A stretch of 64,000 bases of DNA from Nevskiales bacterium (GTDB taxonomy: Bacteria; Pseudomonadota; Gammaproteobacteria; Nevskiales; Nevskiaceae), in NCBI GenBank assembly GCA_028698335.1, contig JAQVDP010000001.1, positions 248,001 through 312,000 on the forward strand, given 5' to 3'. Within the stretch, counting starts at the first letter, position 1. Every line of letters starts with the position of its first letter. Under the pieces are notes generated by a model, which saw only the letters and a program-made list of their open reading frames with translations, ran no database searches and was not told the origin of the DNA. Both the position numbers and the translations under genes were made by a program. This document shows, in pieces, positions 7,783-17,214 of this stretch.

Positions 7783-9081
7783 ATGTCCGGCCCCTCACAG
7801 GCGACAGCCCTGCGCGCACTGCAGGTACGCGACCCGGCGACGCGGATCTTCCACCTGAGCTGGATGGTCCAGTTCGCCTGTGGTCTGGCGTGGTTCGCAT
7901 ACGCCCCGCTGAAGCCACGGTTCGCCGAACATCTGGCGCTGATGCCGGCGCAGCTGACGCGGATCGACCACGTCGCGGTGGCCGCCGCCATCGCCGCCGC
8001 CTTTGCGGCCGGTCCGATCTGCGCGCGGCTCGGCCCCGGGCGGACCCTGGCGGCACTGCTGCTGCTGAGCTGCCTCGGGCTGCTCGGCATGGCGGCGGCG
8101 GCCGACGCCACCGCGCTGATGACCGCCCGGATCATGCTGGGCTTCGCGGCCGCCGGCTGGGTCGTGAGCCTGGGCTACGTCGCCGCGGCCTATGCGCCGA
8201 ACGTGCTCGGACTCGCGCTGGCCACGGTCACCGGACTCGGCAGCCTCGGCGTGGCGACGGCCTGGCTGCTGCTGCCCGCGCTTGCCGCCACGGACCTGCT
8301 GGGCGGCCGCAGCGCGCTGCTGGTCCCCGCGGCGCTGACGGCGCTGCTGGGCCTGGTCTGCGCGGTCGCCGCGCCGGCCTGTCCCGGCACCACGGCGCGA
8401 CGGACCCCGCGGGCCTGCCGCTCCGGCGCCGCCCGCCGCAACCTGCTGCGCGCAGCGCTCAATTACCGCAGCTGGATGCTGGCCATCGCCTGTGCGGCGA
8501 GCTTCGGCATCGAGGTCTACGTCCACGCCCTGACCGCGCGGACCTGGAGCGGCCAGTTCGGCGTCTCCTTCGGCAGCGTCGGCATCGCCGCCTCCGGCTT
8601 CGCGGCGGCGATCGTCCTGGCCCGCGTCCTCGGCGGAACCGCATCGGACCGGCTCGCCCGCGTCAGCGGACTCGACGGCAGGGGCCTGCTCCTGTTCGCG
8701 CTGCTGTTCGGCGAAGGCATCGATCTGCTGCTGCTGTCGCAGGCACAGGGCACCGCGCTGTCGGCCCTGCTCGTGATCGGCGCGATCGTGCTGGCGACCG
8801 CCGCCGCCGCGGCCGCGTTCGCGCTGGCGCCATTCGTCGATCGCCGCGCGCTCGGCAGCGTGCTGTCGATCACCGTCGCCGGCGGCCTGCTCGGCGCGGT
8901 GGCCGCGACGCTGCTGGCAACGACAGCCGGTGATCCGCACGGCGGTCTGCTGCTCGTCGGCAGCAGCGTCACCATCGCGTCGCTGTCGGCGGTCGCGCTG
9001 CGCTTCGGCGCGCGCCAGCTCGCGCGCGAACACATCCAAATTCATCAGGCGCTGCGTCAACGCGGCGCCGTGACGGTCTGA
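7783..9081 (+). CDS. NarK-like MFS transporter (nitrate/nitrite family)
   Basis: A 432-residue major facilitator with about twelve hydrophobic segments. The opening RIFHLSWMVQFACGLAWFAY resembles the NarK/NasA nitrate-nitrite porter family. Signature-like glycine-rich segments are present (for example TVTGLGSLGVATAW), though they diverge from the classical family signature. Between the nitrate ABC transporter and nirB, a role in nitrate uptake or nitrite exchange is likely. Start ATG at 7783 follows a GGGACC-type upstream sequence 12 bases after nrtCD. Function by homology and context; the ion is not certain. Confidence 0.8.
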   Translation: MSGPSQATALRALQVRDPATRIFHLSWMVQFACGLAWFAYAPLKPRFAEHLALMPAQLTRIDHVAVAAAIAAAFAAGPICARLGPGRTLAALLLLSCLGLLGMAAAADATALMTARIMLGFAAAGWVVSLGYVAAAYAPNVLGLALATVTGLGSLGVATAWLLLPALAATDLLGGRSALLVPAALTALLGLVCAVAAPACPGTTARRTPRACRSGAARRNLLRAALNYRSWMLAIACAASFGIEVYVHALTARTWSGQFGVSFGSVGIAASGFAAAIVLARVLGGTASDRLARVSGLDGRGLLLFALLFGEGIDLLLLSQAQGTALSALLVIGAIVLATAAAAAAFALAPFVDRRALGSVLSITVAGGLLGAVAATLLATTAGDPHGGLLLVGSSVTIASLSAVALRFGARQLAREHIQIHQALRQRGAVTV

Positions 9082-9127
9082 TGCGGACCGCCTCGCCGTC
9101 CGCTCGCCGCACATATCGGAGGTCACC

Positions 9128-11683
9128 ATGAAACTGGTCGTCATCGGAAACGGAATGGTCGGGCACAAGCTGCTCGAGTCGCTGGGCGCTGCCGAGAACC
9201 TGCAGGTCACCGTCCTGTGCGAGGAGCCGCGGCCGGCCTACGATCGGGTACACCTGTCCGAGTTCTTTTCCGGCAAGAGTGCCGACGACCTGTCGCTGGT
9301 CGAACCCGGCTTCTTCGACAACCCGCGCATCGACCTGCGCCTGGGCGCCCAGGCGGCATCACTGGACCGCAGCCTGAAGACGGTGACGACCGCCGACGGC
9401 GAAGTCATTGCCTACGACAAGCTGGTGCTGGCAACCGGCTCTTATCCGTTCGTGCCGCCGATTCCCGGCAAGGATCGCGACGGCTGCTTCGTCTATCGCA
9501 GGATCGAGGATCTCGAGGCGATGACCGCCTGCGGCGCGCAGTCGAAGGTCGGTGTCGTCGTCGGCGGCGGCCTGCTCGGACTTGAATGCGCCAAGGCCCT
9601 GCGCGACATGGGCCTGACGACCCACGTCGTCGAATTCGCACCGCGCCTGATGGCGGTGCAGGTCGACGAGGGCGGCGGCCGCGTGCTGCGCCGCAAGATC
9701 GAGGATCTCGGCGTCAGCGTGCATACCGAGAAGAACACCGTCGAGATCGTCGACGGCGAGCAGTGCCGGCACCGGATGCGCTTTGCCGACGGCAGCGAGC
9801 TGGAGACCGACATGATCGTGTTCTCCGCCGGCATCCGCCCGCGCGACGAACTGGCGCGGGCGTCCGATCTCGGGGTGGGCCCGCGCGGTGGCATCGTCGT
9901 CGACAACCGCTGCCGCACGCTCGACCCGGACATCTACGCCATCGGCGAATGCGCGCTGTGGGACGGCCGCATCTTCGGTCTGGTCGCGCCGGGATACGAG
10001 ATGGCCCGCGTCGTCGCCAGCGACATCCTGTCCGCCGTGGATGCCACCGCCGGTCCGGCCGCTGAATTCCTCGGCGCCGACATGTCGACCAAGCTCAAGC
10101 TGATGGGCGTCGACGTCGCCAGCATCGGCGACGCCCACGGCCGCACCGAAGGTAGCCGCGCGTTCATCTACACCGACGAGCGCAAGCAGATCTACAAAAA
10201 GCTGGTGACCTCGGAAGACGGCAAGCTGTTGCTCGGCGCGGTGCTGGTCGGCGACGCCAACGAGTACGGTTCACTGCTGCAGATGGCGCTCAATCACATC
10301 GAGCTGCCGGAATCCCCGGAGTTCCTGATTCTGCCGAGCAGCGACGGCACCGTCACGACCGGGCTCGGCGTCGACGCGTTGCCGGCGTCCGCGCAGATCT
10401 GCTCCTGCAACAACGTGTCCAAGCTGCAGCTCTGCGAGGCGATCGGGGCCGGAGAGACGACGCTCGGCGGATTGAAGAAATGCACCAAGGCGGCGACCAC
10501 CTGCGGCGGCTGCGCGCCGCTGGTGACACAGGTTCTCAAGGCCGAACTCAAACGGCTCGGCCACAGCGTCAACAATCACCTGTGCGAACACTTCCCGTAT
10601 TCGCGCCAGGAGTTGTATCACCTGATCCGCGTCGGCGGCATCCGGAATTTCGATGAGCTGCTGGCGAAGCACGGCAGCGGCCTCGGCTGCGACATCTGCA
10701 AGCCGACGGCGGCGAGCATCTTCGCGTCCTGCTGGAACGAGTTCGTCCTGACCAGGGACAAGGCGGCGCTGCAGGACTCCAACGACTACTACCTGGCCAA
10801 TATCCAGAAGAACGGCTCGTACTCGGTCGTGCCGCGGATCGCCGGCGGCGAGATCACGCCGGACAAGCTGATCGTCATCGGACAGGTTGCCAAGAAGTAC
10901 GGCCTCTATACCAAGATCACCGGCGGTCAGCGCATCGACCTGTTCGGCGCGCAGGTGCATCAGCTGCCGGCAATCTGGGGCGAGCTCGTCGCCGCCGGCT
11001 TCGAGTCCGGCCACGCCTACGGCAAGGCCGTGCGCACGGTGAAGTCCTGCGTCGGCAGCACCTGGTGCCGCTACGGCGTGCAGGATTCGGTCGGCATGGC
11101 ACTGCTGGTGGAGAACCGCTACAAGGGCCTGCGCGCGCCGCACAAGATCAAGTTCGCGGTATCGGGCTGCACCCGCGAATGCGCCGAGGCGCAGAGCAAG
11201 GACGTCGGCGTCATCGCCACCGAAAAGGGCTGGAACCTGTACGTCTGCGGCAACGGCGGGATGAAACCCCGTCACGCCGAGCTGCTTGCGTCGGATCTGG
11301 ATGACGCGACGCTGATCCGCTACATCGACCGCTTCCTGATGTTCTACATCCGCACGGCGGACCGCCTGCAGCGCACCAGTGTCTGGCGCGACAACCTCGA
11401 AGGCGGACTCGACTACCTCCGGCAGGTGATCGTCGACGATTCGCTGGGACTCGGCGCCGAACTCGAGGCGGAGATGCGCCATGTCGTCGACACCTACGAG
11501 TGCGAGTGGAAGAAGGCGATCAACGACCCCGACACGCTCAAGCGCTTCCGCACCTTCGTCAACAGCGATGCGGACGACAGCGGCGTCGTGTTCGTCGAGG
11601 AGCGCGGCCAGATCCGGCCGGCGACCGACGCCGAGAAGCAGACCCGGTTCAAGGATATCGAGATCGTCGCGGAAGCGACCTGA
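9128..11683 (+). CDS. nirB: Assimilatory nitrite reductase [NAD(P)H], large subunit
   Basis: An 851-residue NirB that reduces nitrite to ammonium with NAD(P)H. Order: FAD-binding Rossmann (VVIGNGMVGHKLLE, residue 3 on), NAD-binding (VVVGGGLLGLECAK, near 147), BFD-type [2Fe-2S] region with CSCNN near 425 and CxGCAP near 458, then sulfite/nitrite reductase ferredoxin-like and sirohaem domains. The sirohaem/[4Fe-4S] cysteines are in SCVGSTWCRYG and GCTRECAEAQ (about 640-686). Length is normal for the family. A GGAGG site precedes the ATG at 9128. Confidence 0.96.
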   Translation: MKLVVIGNGMVGHKLLESLGAAENLQVTVLCEEPRPAYDRVHLSEFFSGKSADDLSLVEPGFFDNPRIDLRLGAQAASLDRSLKTVTTADGEVIAYDKLVLATGSYPFVPPIPGKDRDGCFVYRRIEDLEAMTACGAQSKVGVVVGGGLLGLECAKALRDMGLTTHVVEFAPRLMAVQVDEGGGRVLRRKIEDLGVSVHTEKNTVEIVDGEQCRHRMRFADGSELETDMIVFSAGIRPRDELARASDLGVGPRGGIVVDNRCRTLDPDIYAIGECALWDGRIFGLVAPGYEMARVVASDILSAVDATAGPAAEFLGADMSTKLKLMGVDVASIGDAHGRTEGSRAFIYTDERKQIYKKLVTSEDGKLLLGAVLVGDANEYGSLLQMALNHIELPESPEFLILPSSDGTVTTGLGVDALPASAQICSCNNVSKLQLCEAIGAGETTLGGLKKCTKAATTCGGCAPLVTQVLKAELKRLGHSVNNHLCEHFPYSRQELYHLIRVGGIRNFDELLAKHGSGLGCDICKPTAASIFASCWNEFVLTRDKAALQDSNDYYLANIQKNGSYSVVPRIAGGEITPDKLIVIGQVAKKYGLYTKITGGQRIDLFGAQVHQLPAIWGELVAAGFESGHAYGKAVRTVKSCVGSTWCRYGVQDSVGMALLVENRYKGLRAPHKIKFAVSGCTRECAEAQSKDVGVIATEKGWNLYVCGNGGMKPRHAELLASDLDDATLIRYIDRFLMFYIRTADRLQRTSVWRDNLEGGLDYLRQVIVDDSLGLGAELEAEMRHVVDTYECEWKKAINDPDTLKRFRTFVNSDADDSGVVFVEERGQIRPATDAEKQTRFKDIEIVAEAT

Positions 11684-11697
11684 AGTGGAGTGCTGAG

Positions 11698-12051
11698 ATG
11701 GACGGCGACAGAATGGACGTTGCATGGCACGAGGTCTGCGGGGTTGACGAAATCTGGCCCGACACCGGGATCTGCGCACTGATCGACGGACGCCAGATTG
11801 CGGTGTTCCGGCTCAGCGCCAGCGAGACGCCCGGCGAGTTCTTCGCGATCGACAATCACGATCCGATGTCCGGCGCCAACGTGCTGTCGCGCGGACTGAT
11901 CGGGAATCTCGGCGAACGGCTGGTGGTGGCGTCGCCGATCTACAAGCATCACTACGACCTGCGCACCGGCGAGTGCGTCGAGGATCCGAACGTGTCGATC
12001 CACACGTTCGGTGCGCGCGTGCGCGACGGCCGGGTCTGGATCGGCGCATGA
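11698..12051 (+). CDS. nirD: Assimilatory nitrite reductase, small subunit
   Basis: A 117-residue Rieske-fold NirD subunit. The fold is recognisable (WHEVCGVDEIWPDTG, FFAIDNHDPMSGANVLSRG, SPIYKHHYDLRTGECVEDP), and it lacks the Cys/His cluster ligands, as is normal for NirD. It partners NirB. The start at 11698 is chosen from an AGTG/GGAG stretch just upstream; a second ATG four codons later is possible. Its stop overlaps the next start (ATGA). Confidence 0.93.
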   Translation: MDGDRMDVAWHEVCGVDEIWPDTGICALIDGRQIAVFRLSASETPGEFFAIDNHDPMSGANVLSRGLIGNLGERLVVASPIYKHHYDLRTGECVEDPNVSIHTFGARVRDGRVWIGA

Positions 12052-13337
12052 GTGTTGCGCGTACCCCCGTGTCCACCGATACCTTCGGGCCGCCGCCGGC
12101 GCGCCTGGTGGTGGTCGGCAACGGCATGGCCGGTATGCGCACCGTCGAGGAGCTGCTGGCGCTCGATCCGACCCGCTACCGCATCACCGTGTTCGGCGCC
12201 GAACCGCACGGCAACTACAACCGCATTCTGCTGTCGCCGATGCTCGCCGGCGAGATGAGCGTCGAGGACATCATGCTCAACCCGCCGCAGTGGTATGCCG
12301 ATCAGGGCATCACCCTGCATGCCGGCGACCCGGTCGTTGCGATCGACCGCCAGCGGCGGACGGTGCGCTCGGCCAGCGGGCTTGAGGTCCCGTACGACCG
12401 GCTGCTGCTGGCAACCGGCTCCAGTCCGTTCATCCTGCCGTTGCCGGGTGCCGACCTGCCGGGCGTGGTGTCGTTCCGCGAGATCGGCGACGTCGAAACC
12501 ATGCTGGCCGCATCACGCGACGGCGGCAAGGCGGTGGTCATCGGCGGCGGCCTGCTCGGACTCGAGGCTGCCAACGGCCTGATGCGGCGCGGCATGGACG
12601 TGACGGTCGTCCACGTCATGGACAGCCTGATGGAGCGGCAGCTCGACAAACCGTCGGGCGCGCTGCTCCGGAAAGCGCTCGAACGCCGCGGCATCCGCGT
12701 GCTGCTCGAGGCCAGGACCGAGTCGATCATCGGCACCGATCACGTCACCGGTCTGCGCTTCGCCGACGGCACCGAGATCGAGGCCGGGCTCGTGGTCATG
12801 GCGGTCGGGATTCGCCCGAACATCACGCTGGCGCAGGCGGCGGGTCTGCACTGCGAGCGCGCGATCGTCGTCGACGACACCCTGCAGACGCTGTCGGATC
12901 CCCGCATCTATGCCGTCGGCGAATGCGTGCAGCACCGGCGCGCGACGTTCGGGCTGGTCGCGCCGATCTGGGAACAGGCCAAGGTCTGCGCGGCGCACCT
13001 CGCCGGCGCCGGACACCGTCACTACGTGCAACAGGCCACGTCGACGAAGCTGAAGGTCACCGGCATCGATCTGTTTTCCGCCGGCGAGATCGTCGGCGGG
13101 CCCGACACCGAGGACCTGGTGTTCCGCGATCCGCGCCGGGGCGCCTACAAGCGTCTGGTGCTGCGCGACGCGCGGATCGTCGGCATCGTCCTCTACGGCG
13201 ACGTCGGCGACGGCCCGTGGTACTACGAATTGATGCAGTCACGGCAGGACGTCCGCGCCCTGCGCAGCCGCCTGCTGTTCGGGCGCGCGTACTGCGACGA
13301 ACACCCCAGCAGCGAAGACCTGCGGGAGTCCACATAA
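12048..13337 (+). CDS. FAD/NAD(P)H reductase, probable electron donor to nitrate reductase
   Basis: A 429-residue pyridine-nucleotide disulphide oxidoreductase-type flavoprotein, homologous to the N-terminal half of NirB. FAD motif VVVGNGMAGMRTVEEL near residue 20; NAD motif VVIGGGLLGLEAANGL near 164; a second FAD contact in YAVGECVQHRRATFGLVAP. There is no BFD or sirohaem domain. In several assimilatory clusters a reductase of this type (NasB/NasC-like names vary) feeds electrons from NADH to NasA. Its four-base overlap with nirD and 26-base distance from nasA support that role. The precise partner is inference. Confidence 0.85.
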   Translation: MSVARTPVSTDTFGPPPARLVVVGNGMAGMRTVEELLALDPTRYRITVFGAEPHGNYNRILLSPMLAGEMSVEDIMLNPPQWYADQGITLHAGDPVVAIDRQRRTVRSASGLEVPYDRLLLATGSSPFILPLPGADLPGVVSFREIGDVETMLAASRDGGKAVVIGGGLLGLEAANGLMRRGMDVTVVHVMDSLMERQLDKPSGALLRKALERRGIRVLLEARTESIIGTDHVTGLRFADGTEIEAGLVVMAVGIRPNITLAQAAGLHCERAIVVDDTLQTLSDPRIYAVGECVQHRRATFGLVAPIWEQAKVCAAHLAGAGHRHYVQQATSTKLKVTGIDLFSAGEIVGGPDTEDLVFRDPRRGAYKRLVLRDARIVGIVLYGDVGDGPWYYELMQSRQDVRALRSRLLFGRAYCDEHPSSEDLREST

Positions 13338-13363
13338 GAATGGAACAGGGACAGGGATAGGCC

Positions 13364-16081
13364 ATGAGCACGATCAAGACGACGTGTCCATATTGCGGCA
13401 CCGGCTGCGGAGTCGAGGCGCGCGTCACGCCCAACGGCGTCGACATCGCCGGCGACAGCGGACACCCGGCCAACTTCGGGCGCCTCTGCGTCAAGGGTTC
13501 GGCCCTGAACGAGACGGTGGTCCCTGAAGGCCGCCTGCTGTACCCCCGGATCCGCGACGAACGCGGTGAGCGCGACACGCGGCGGGCAAGCTGGGACGAG
13601 GCGATGGACCGCGTCGCCGACGGCTTCGCCCGCATCATCGACGCGCACGGGCCCGACGCCGTCGCGTTCTACGTCTCCGGCCAGGTGCTGACCGAGGACT
13701 ACTACGTCGCCAACAAGCTGATGAAGGGCTACATCGGCTCGGCGAACATCGACACCAACTCGCGCCTGTGCATGTCGTCGGCGGTCGCCGGACACAAGCG
13801 CGCGTTCGGCGAGGACGTGGTGCCGGTGTCCTACGAGGACCTCGATCACGCCGATCTGATCGTGCTGGTCGGCTCCAACACCGCGTGGTGCCACCCGGTG
13901 CTGTTCCAGCGCATCGTCAAGGCCAAGCAGCGACGCCCGCAGATGAAGATCGTCGTCATCGACCCGCGCCGCACCGCGACCACCGAGCTTGCGGATCTGC
14001 ATCTGCCGCTGCGCCCGGGAACCGACGTCATGCTGTTCAACGGCCTGCTCCACGCGCTGCATACCGGCGGCCATACCGACGTGAACTTCGTCGACCACCA
14101 CACCCACGGCTTCCAGGGCGCATTGAGCTGCGCCGCCGAGCACGCCGGGTCGGTCGCCGGGGTCGCCGCGCACTGCGGCCTCGATCCGGAACTGCTGGAG
14201 TCCTTCTACAAGCTGTTCGGCGAGACCCGGAAGGTCATCACCTGCTTCTCGATGGGCGTCAACCAGGCCTCCACCGGCACCGACAAGGTCAACAGCATCA
14301 TCAACTGCCACCTGCTGACGGGCCGGATCGGCGCGCAGGGGATGGGTCCGTTCTCGCTCACCGGCCAGCCCAATGCGATGGGCGGACGCGAGGTCGGCGG
14401 GCTTGCGAACATGCTCGCGGCGCACATGGATCTCGAGAACCCGGAACACCGCGCCATCGTCCAGGGCTTCTGGAACAGCCCCCGGATCGCGGAGCGCCCG
14501 GGCCTGCGCGCCGTCGAGCTGTTCGAGGCGATCGAGCAGGGACGGATCAAGGCGGTCTGGATCATGGCGACCAACCCCGTGGTGAGCCTGCCGAACGCGG
14601 ATCAGATCAAGCGCGCGCTGGAGCGCTGCGAGCTGGTCGTCGTCTCCGACGTGATCGAGAACACCGACACGACGCCGTTCGCCGACGTGCTGCTGCCGGC
14701 ACATGCCTGGGGCGAGAAGGACGGCACGGTCACCAACTCCGAGCGGCGCATCTCGCGACAGCGTCCGTTCGTCGAACCCGCCGGCGAAGCCCGCCCGGAC
14801 TGGTGGGCGCTGTGCGAGGTCGCCCGGCGCTGGGGCCATGGCGATGCGTTCGCGTACAGCGGTGCTCACGAGATCTTCGACGAGCACGCACGCCTGACGG
14901 CGACCGCGAACCCGACGCCCGGCAGCGATGCCAGCGGACCGTTCCGCTACCTGAATCTGGGCGGTCTGACCGGCATGGATCGTGCCGCTTTCGACGCACT
15001 GGAGCCGGTCCGCTGGCCGGTGCCGCCCGACGGCGCCGCCGCGACCGATCCGGCCCGGCACGCGCCATTCTCGGATGGCCGCTATTTCCACCCGGACGGC
15101 CGCGCGCGCTTCGTCGCGACGCCACCGCGCGCCCCCGGGCACTCACCGGCGGACGACTATCCGCTGATCCTGAATACCGGCCGCGTGCGCGATCAATGGC
15201 ACACGATGACGCGCACCGGCCTGGCACCGCGGCTGGCGTCGCATACCCCGGAGCCCTTCGTCGACTTGCATCCGGAAGACGCGCGCGAGGCCGGCATCCG
15301 CGCCGGCGAACTCGCCAGGATTTCCAGCCGCTGGGGCTCGCTCGTCGTGCGCGCCCGCAGCAGCGGCGAGATGCCCCGGGGGACGCTGTTCGTCCCGATT
15401 CACTGGAACGCCCAGTTCTCGTCGGACGCACGCGTCGGACGCCTCGTCAATCCGGTGGTCGACCCGGTCTCGGGCGAACCCGAGTTCAAGCACACGCCGG
15501 TCCGCGCCGAGCCGTTCGCGGTCGACTGGCATGGCTTCGTGCTGTCCAGGCAGCGGCTGCCGATGGACGGCATCAGCTGGTGGACGCGGATGACCGGGGC
15601 GCAGTTCACCCGCTACGAGGTCGCCGGTCGCCAGCGCATCGACAACTGGCCGGCGATGGCCCGGCGGGCGCTGGGGGTCCGCTCGGAGGACACCGACTGG
15701 ATCGAGTACGTCGATTCCGCGTCCGGCGTCTACCGCGCGGCACTGGTTGTCGACGACCGCATCGAGGTCTGCCTGTTCGTGTCGGGGCGTCCCGATCTGC
15801 CGTCGCGGGCCTGGCTGTCGAGCCTGTTCCAGAAGGACCGGATCGACAACGTCGACCGCATCGGACTCCTGGTCGGCGAACCGCTCGATCGCACCAGCGA
15901 TGCCGGGCCGACAGTCTGCTCCTGCTTCGGCGTCGGGCAGACCGCGATCGTCGATGCGATCCGCAACCGCGGCTGCGACAGCGTCGAAGCACTGGGGGCG
16001 GCACTCAAGTGCGGCACCAATTGCGGCAGCTGCATCCCCGAACTGCGCAAGCTGCTCTCCGGCGCCGAGGTTCCCGCCTGA
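13364..16081 (+). CDS. nasA: Assimilatory nitrate reductase, catalytic subunit
   Basis: A 905-residue cytoplasmic molybdenum-bisMGD reductase that converts nitrate to nitrite. The N terminus has [4Fe-4S] ligands CPYCGTGC (Cys8, 11, 15) and LCVKG (Cys42). The Mo ligand is probably Cys136 in NSRLCMSS. The molybdopterin dinucleotide-binding domain covers about 590-720 (LILNTGRVRDQWHTMTRTG). The C terminus has a BFD-like [2Fe-2S] region, CSCFGVGQ and CGTNCGSCIPEL (about 849-895). No Tat signal is present, which fits the assimilatory type. Last gene of the operon; it converges with the modE-like gene. Confidence 0.96.
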   Translation: MSTIKTTCPYCGTGCGVEARVTPNGVDIAGDSGHPANFGRLCVKGSALNETVVPEGRLLYPRIRDERGERDTRRASWDEAMDRVADGFARIIDAHGPDAVAFYVSGQVLTEDYYVANKLMKGYIGSANIDTNSRLCMSSAVAGHKRAFGEDVVPVSYEDLDHADLIVLVGSNTAWCHPVLFQRIVKAKQRRPQMKIVVIDPRRTATTELADLHLPLRPGTDVMLFNGLLHALHTGGHTDVNFVDHHTHGFQGALSCAAEHAGSVAGVAAHCGLDPELLESFYKLFGETRKVITCFSMGVNQASTGTDKVNSIINCHLLTGRIGAQGMGPFSLTGQPNAMGGREVGGLANMLAAHMDLENPEHRAIVQGFWNSPRIAERPGLRAVELFEAIEQGRIKAVWIMATNPVVSLPNADQIKRALERCELVVVSDVIENTDTTPFADVLLPAHAWGEKDGTVTNSERRISRQRPFVEPAGEARPDWWALCEVARRWGHGDAFAYSGAHEIFDEHARLTATANPTPGSDASGPFRYLNLGGLTGMDRAAFDALEPVRWPVPPDGAAATDPARHAPFSDGRYFHPDGRARFVATPPRAPGHSPADDYPLILNTGRVRDQWHTMTRTGLAPRLASHTPEPFVDLHPEDAREAGIRAGELARISSRWGSLVVRARSSGEMPRGTLFVPIHWNAQFSSDARVGRLVNPVVDPVSGEPEFKHTPVRAEPFAVDWHGFVLSRQRLPMDGISWWTRMTGAQFTRYEVAGRQRIDNWPAMARRALGVRSEDTDWIEYVDSASGVYRAALVVDDRIEVCLFVSGRPDLPSRAWLSSLFQKDRIDNVDRIGLLVGEPLDRTSDAGPTVCSCFGVGQTAIVDAIRNRGCDSVEALGAALKCGTNCGSCIPELRKLLSGAEVPA

Positions 16082-16101
16082 CGGCGGGACGGGACACCGA
16101 C

Positions 16102-16467
16102 TCAGCCGGAGCCGGGTGACAGCAGATCGCCGAGAGCGTTGTTGAGTGCCTCGACGTAGCCGGCGTGGCGGCGCTCGATCTCGCGGAACGTGCGGATCAG
16201 CCGTCTGGCGTCGTCGGTCAGCGTGGCGCCACCACCCCGGCGACCGCCCGCAAGGCGCGTCACCATGACCGCGTTCATGCGCCGGTTGATCGCGTCGACC
16301 GCATTCCACGCGGCGCGATAGCTCATCCCCATGCGCAGCGCCGCCTGCCGGATCGAGCCGGTATCGGCGATCGCCTCCAGCAGTTCGATGCGGCCGGGAC
16401 CGACCAGGCTTTCGTCTCCGGCCATCAGCCAGACATGGGCACGGACGGACAGGTGATCAGCGCTCAT
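16102..16467 (-). CDS. ModE-type N-terminal (winged-helix) regulator
   Basis: About 121 residues matching the DNA-binding domain of ModE (GRIELLEAIADTGSIRQAAL, MGMSYRAAWNAVDAIN, GGGATLTDDARRLIRTF). The molybdate-binding MOP domains of full ModE are absent, as in the short LysR-like ModE-N family. It probably controls molybdenum cofactor or molybdoenzyme genes. I prefer ATG 16467 (MSADHLSV); an in-frame ATG at 16515 would lie only six bases from the operator. It is divergent from mobA across an inverted repeat of ModE type. How a short form senses molybdate is not visible. Confidence 0.85.
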   Translation of the reverse strand: MSADHLSVRAHVWLMAGDESLVGPGRIELLEAIADTGSIRQAALRMGMSYRAAWNAVDAINRRMNAVMVTRLAGGRRGGGATLTDDARRLIRTFREIERRHAGYVEALNNALGDLLSPGSG

Positions 16468-16521
16468 CTTTCTGATTCCCAAACCGGTGGACAGGGCTGC
16501 CGGGATGCTACGCACAACCGG

Positions 16522-16547
16522 GCGTTATGTATACTCGGGAATAACGC
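16522..16547. promoter_or_regulatory. ModE-type operator
   Basis: GCGTTAT (16522-16528) and ATAACGC (16541-16547) form a perfect inverted repeat with a 12-base spacer. The E. coli ModE box has the same CGTTAT...ATAACG arms with the same spacing. A -10-like TATACT (16530-16535) lies inside it, so binding could repress mobA and the regulator itself. Confidence 0.75.
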
Positions 16548-16590
16548 ACCGGCATCGAACCGGCGCGCGACTCAACCACCCCATCCGACA

Positions 16591-17214
16591 ATGGCCGAGC
16601 GCATCTCACATCCGTCCCGGGACGATTCCGCGCCGCCGCGCAGCGGCGTGACCGGCGTCGTGCTGGCCGGCGGCCGCGGCATGCGCTTCGGCGGCCGCGA
16701 CAAGGGCCTGCTGGAAATCGACGGCCGCAGTCTGGCCGAGCGGCAGCTGCTGCTGCTGCGCGGACAGGTCGACCGCTGCCTGGTCAGCGCCAACCGCAAC
16801 CTGGATCGCTACCGCAGCCTCGGCGCCGAAGTGGTCACCGACGCGCGCCCCGGATTCCCGGGTCCGCTGGCCGGAATCGCGGCCGCGCTGCGTGCCGCGC
16901 ACACACCCTGGGTGGTATGCCTGCCTTGCGATACACTCGGGCTGCCGCGCGACGGAGTCGAGCGATTGCTGCGCGCGGCCGAGGAGGAGAACGCAAGCGC
17001 CGCCTACGCGGCCGATCCGGACGGTCCGCAATATGCCCTGTGCGCGCTGCGCAGCACGCTGGCCGATGCCCTGGATGCGGCACTGGACGCCGAACAGCGC
17101 GCGGTACGCCGTTTTCTCTCCGCGCAGTCGGCGATCCGGGTCGAATTCCCCGATTGCCGCTTCAGCAATCTGAACACACCGGAGGCGATGCCGTGCTCAA
17201 TCCGCGCGACGTGA
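16591..17214 (+). CDS. mobA: Molybdenum cofactor guanylyltransferase
   Basis: A 207-residue MobA, which joins GMP to molybdopterin to make the MGD form used by NasA. The nucleotide-binding start is GVVLAGGRGMRFGGRDKGLL (about 22-41), followed by an acceptor-site segment PGFPGPLAGIAAAL and CLPCDTLGLP. The C-terminal NLNTPE motif is present. First gene of the moa/mob operon, behind the ModE-type operator. Overlaps moaA by 22 bases. Confidence 0.93.
   Translation: MAERISHPSRDDSAPPRSGVTGVVLAGGRGMRFGGRDKGLLEIDGRSLAERQLLLLRGQVDRCLVSANRNLDRYRSLGAEVVTDARPGFPGPLAGIAAALRAAHTPWVVCLPCDTLGLPRDGVERLLRAAEEENASAAYAADPDGPQYALCALRSTLADALDAALDAEQRAVRRFLSAQSAIRVEFPDCRFSNLNTPEAMPCSIRAT

Noticed and set aside
11725-11740. 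Sigma-54-like TGGCACGAGGTCTGCG within nirD
   Set aside because: It lies in the coding start of nirD in mid-operon, codes the conserved AWHEVCG segment, and has no ANTAR leader after it; probably chance.
13223-15142. Long minus-strand open frame opposite nasA
   Set aside because: Same codon-shadow signature; nasA motifs on the plus strand are complete.
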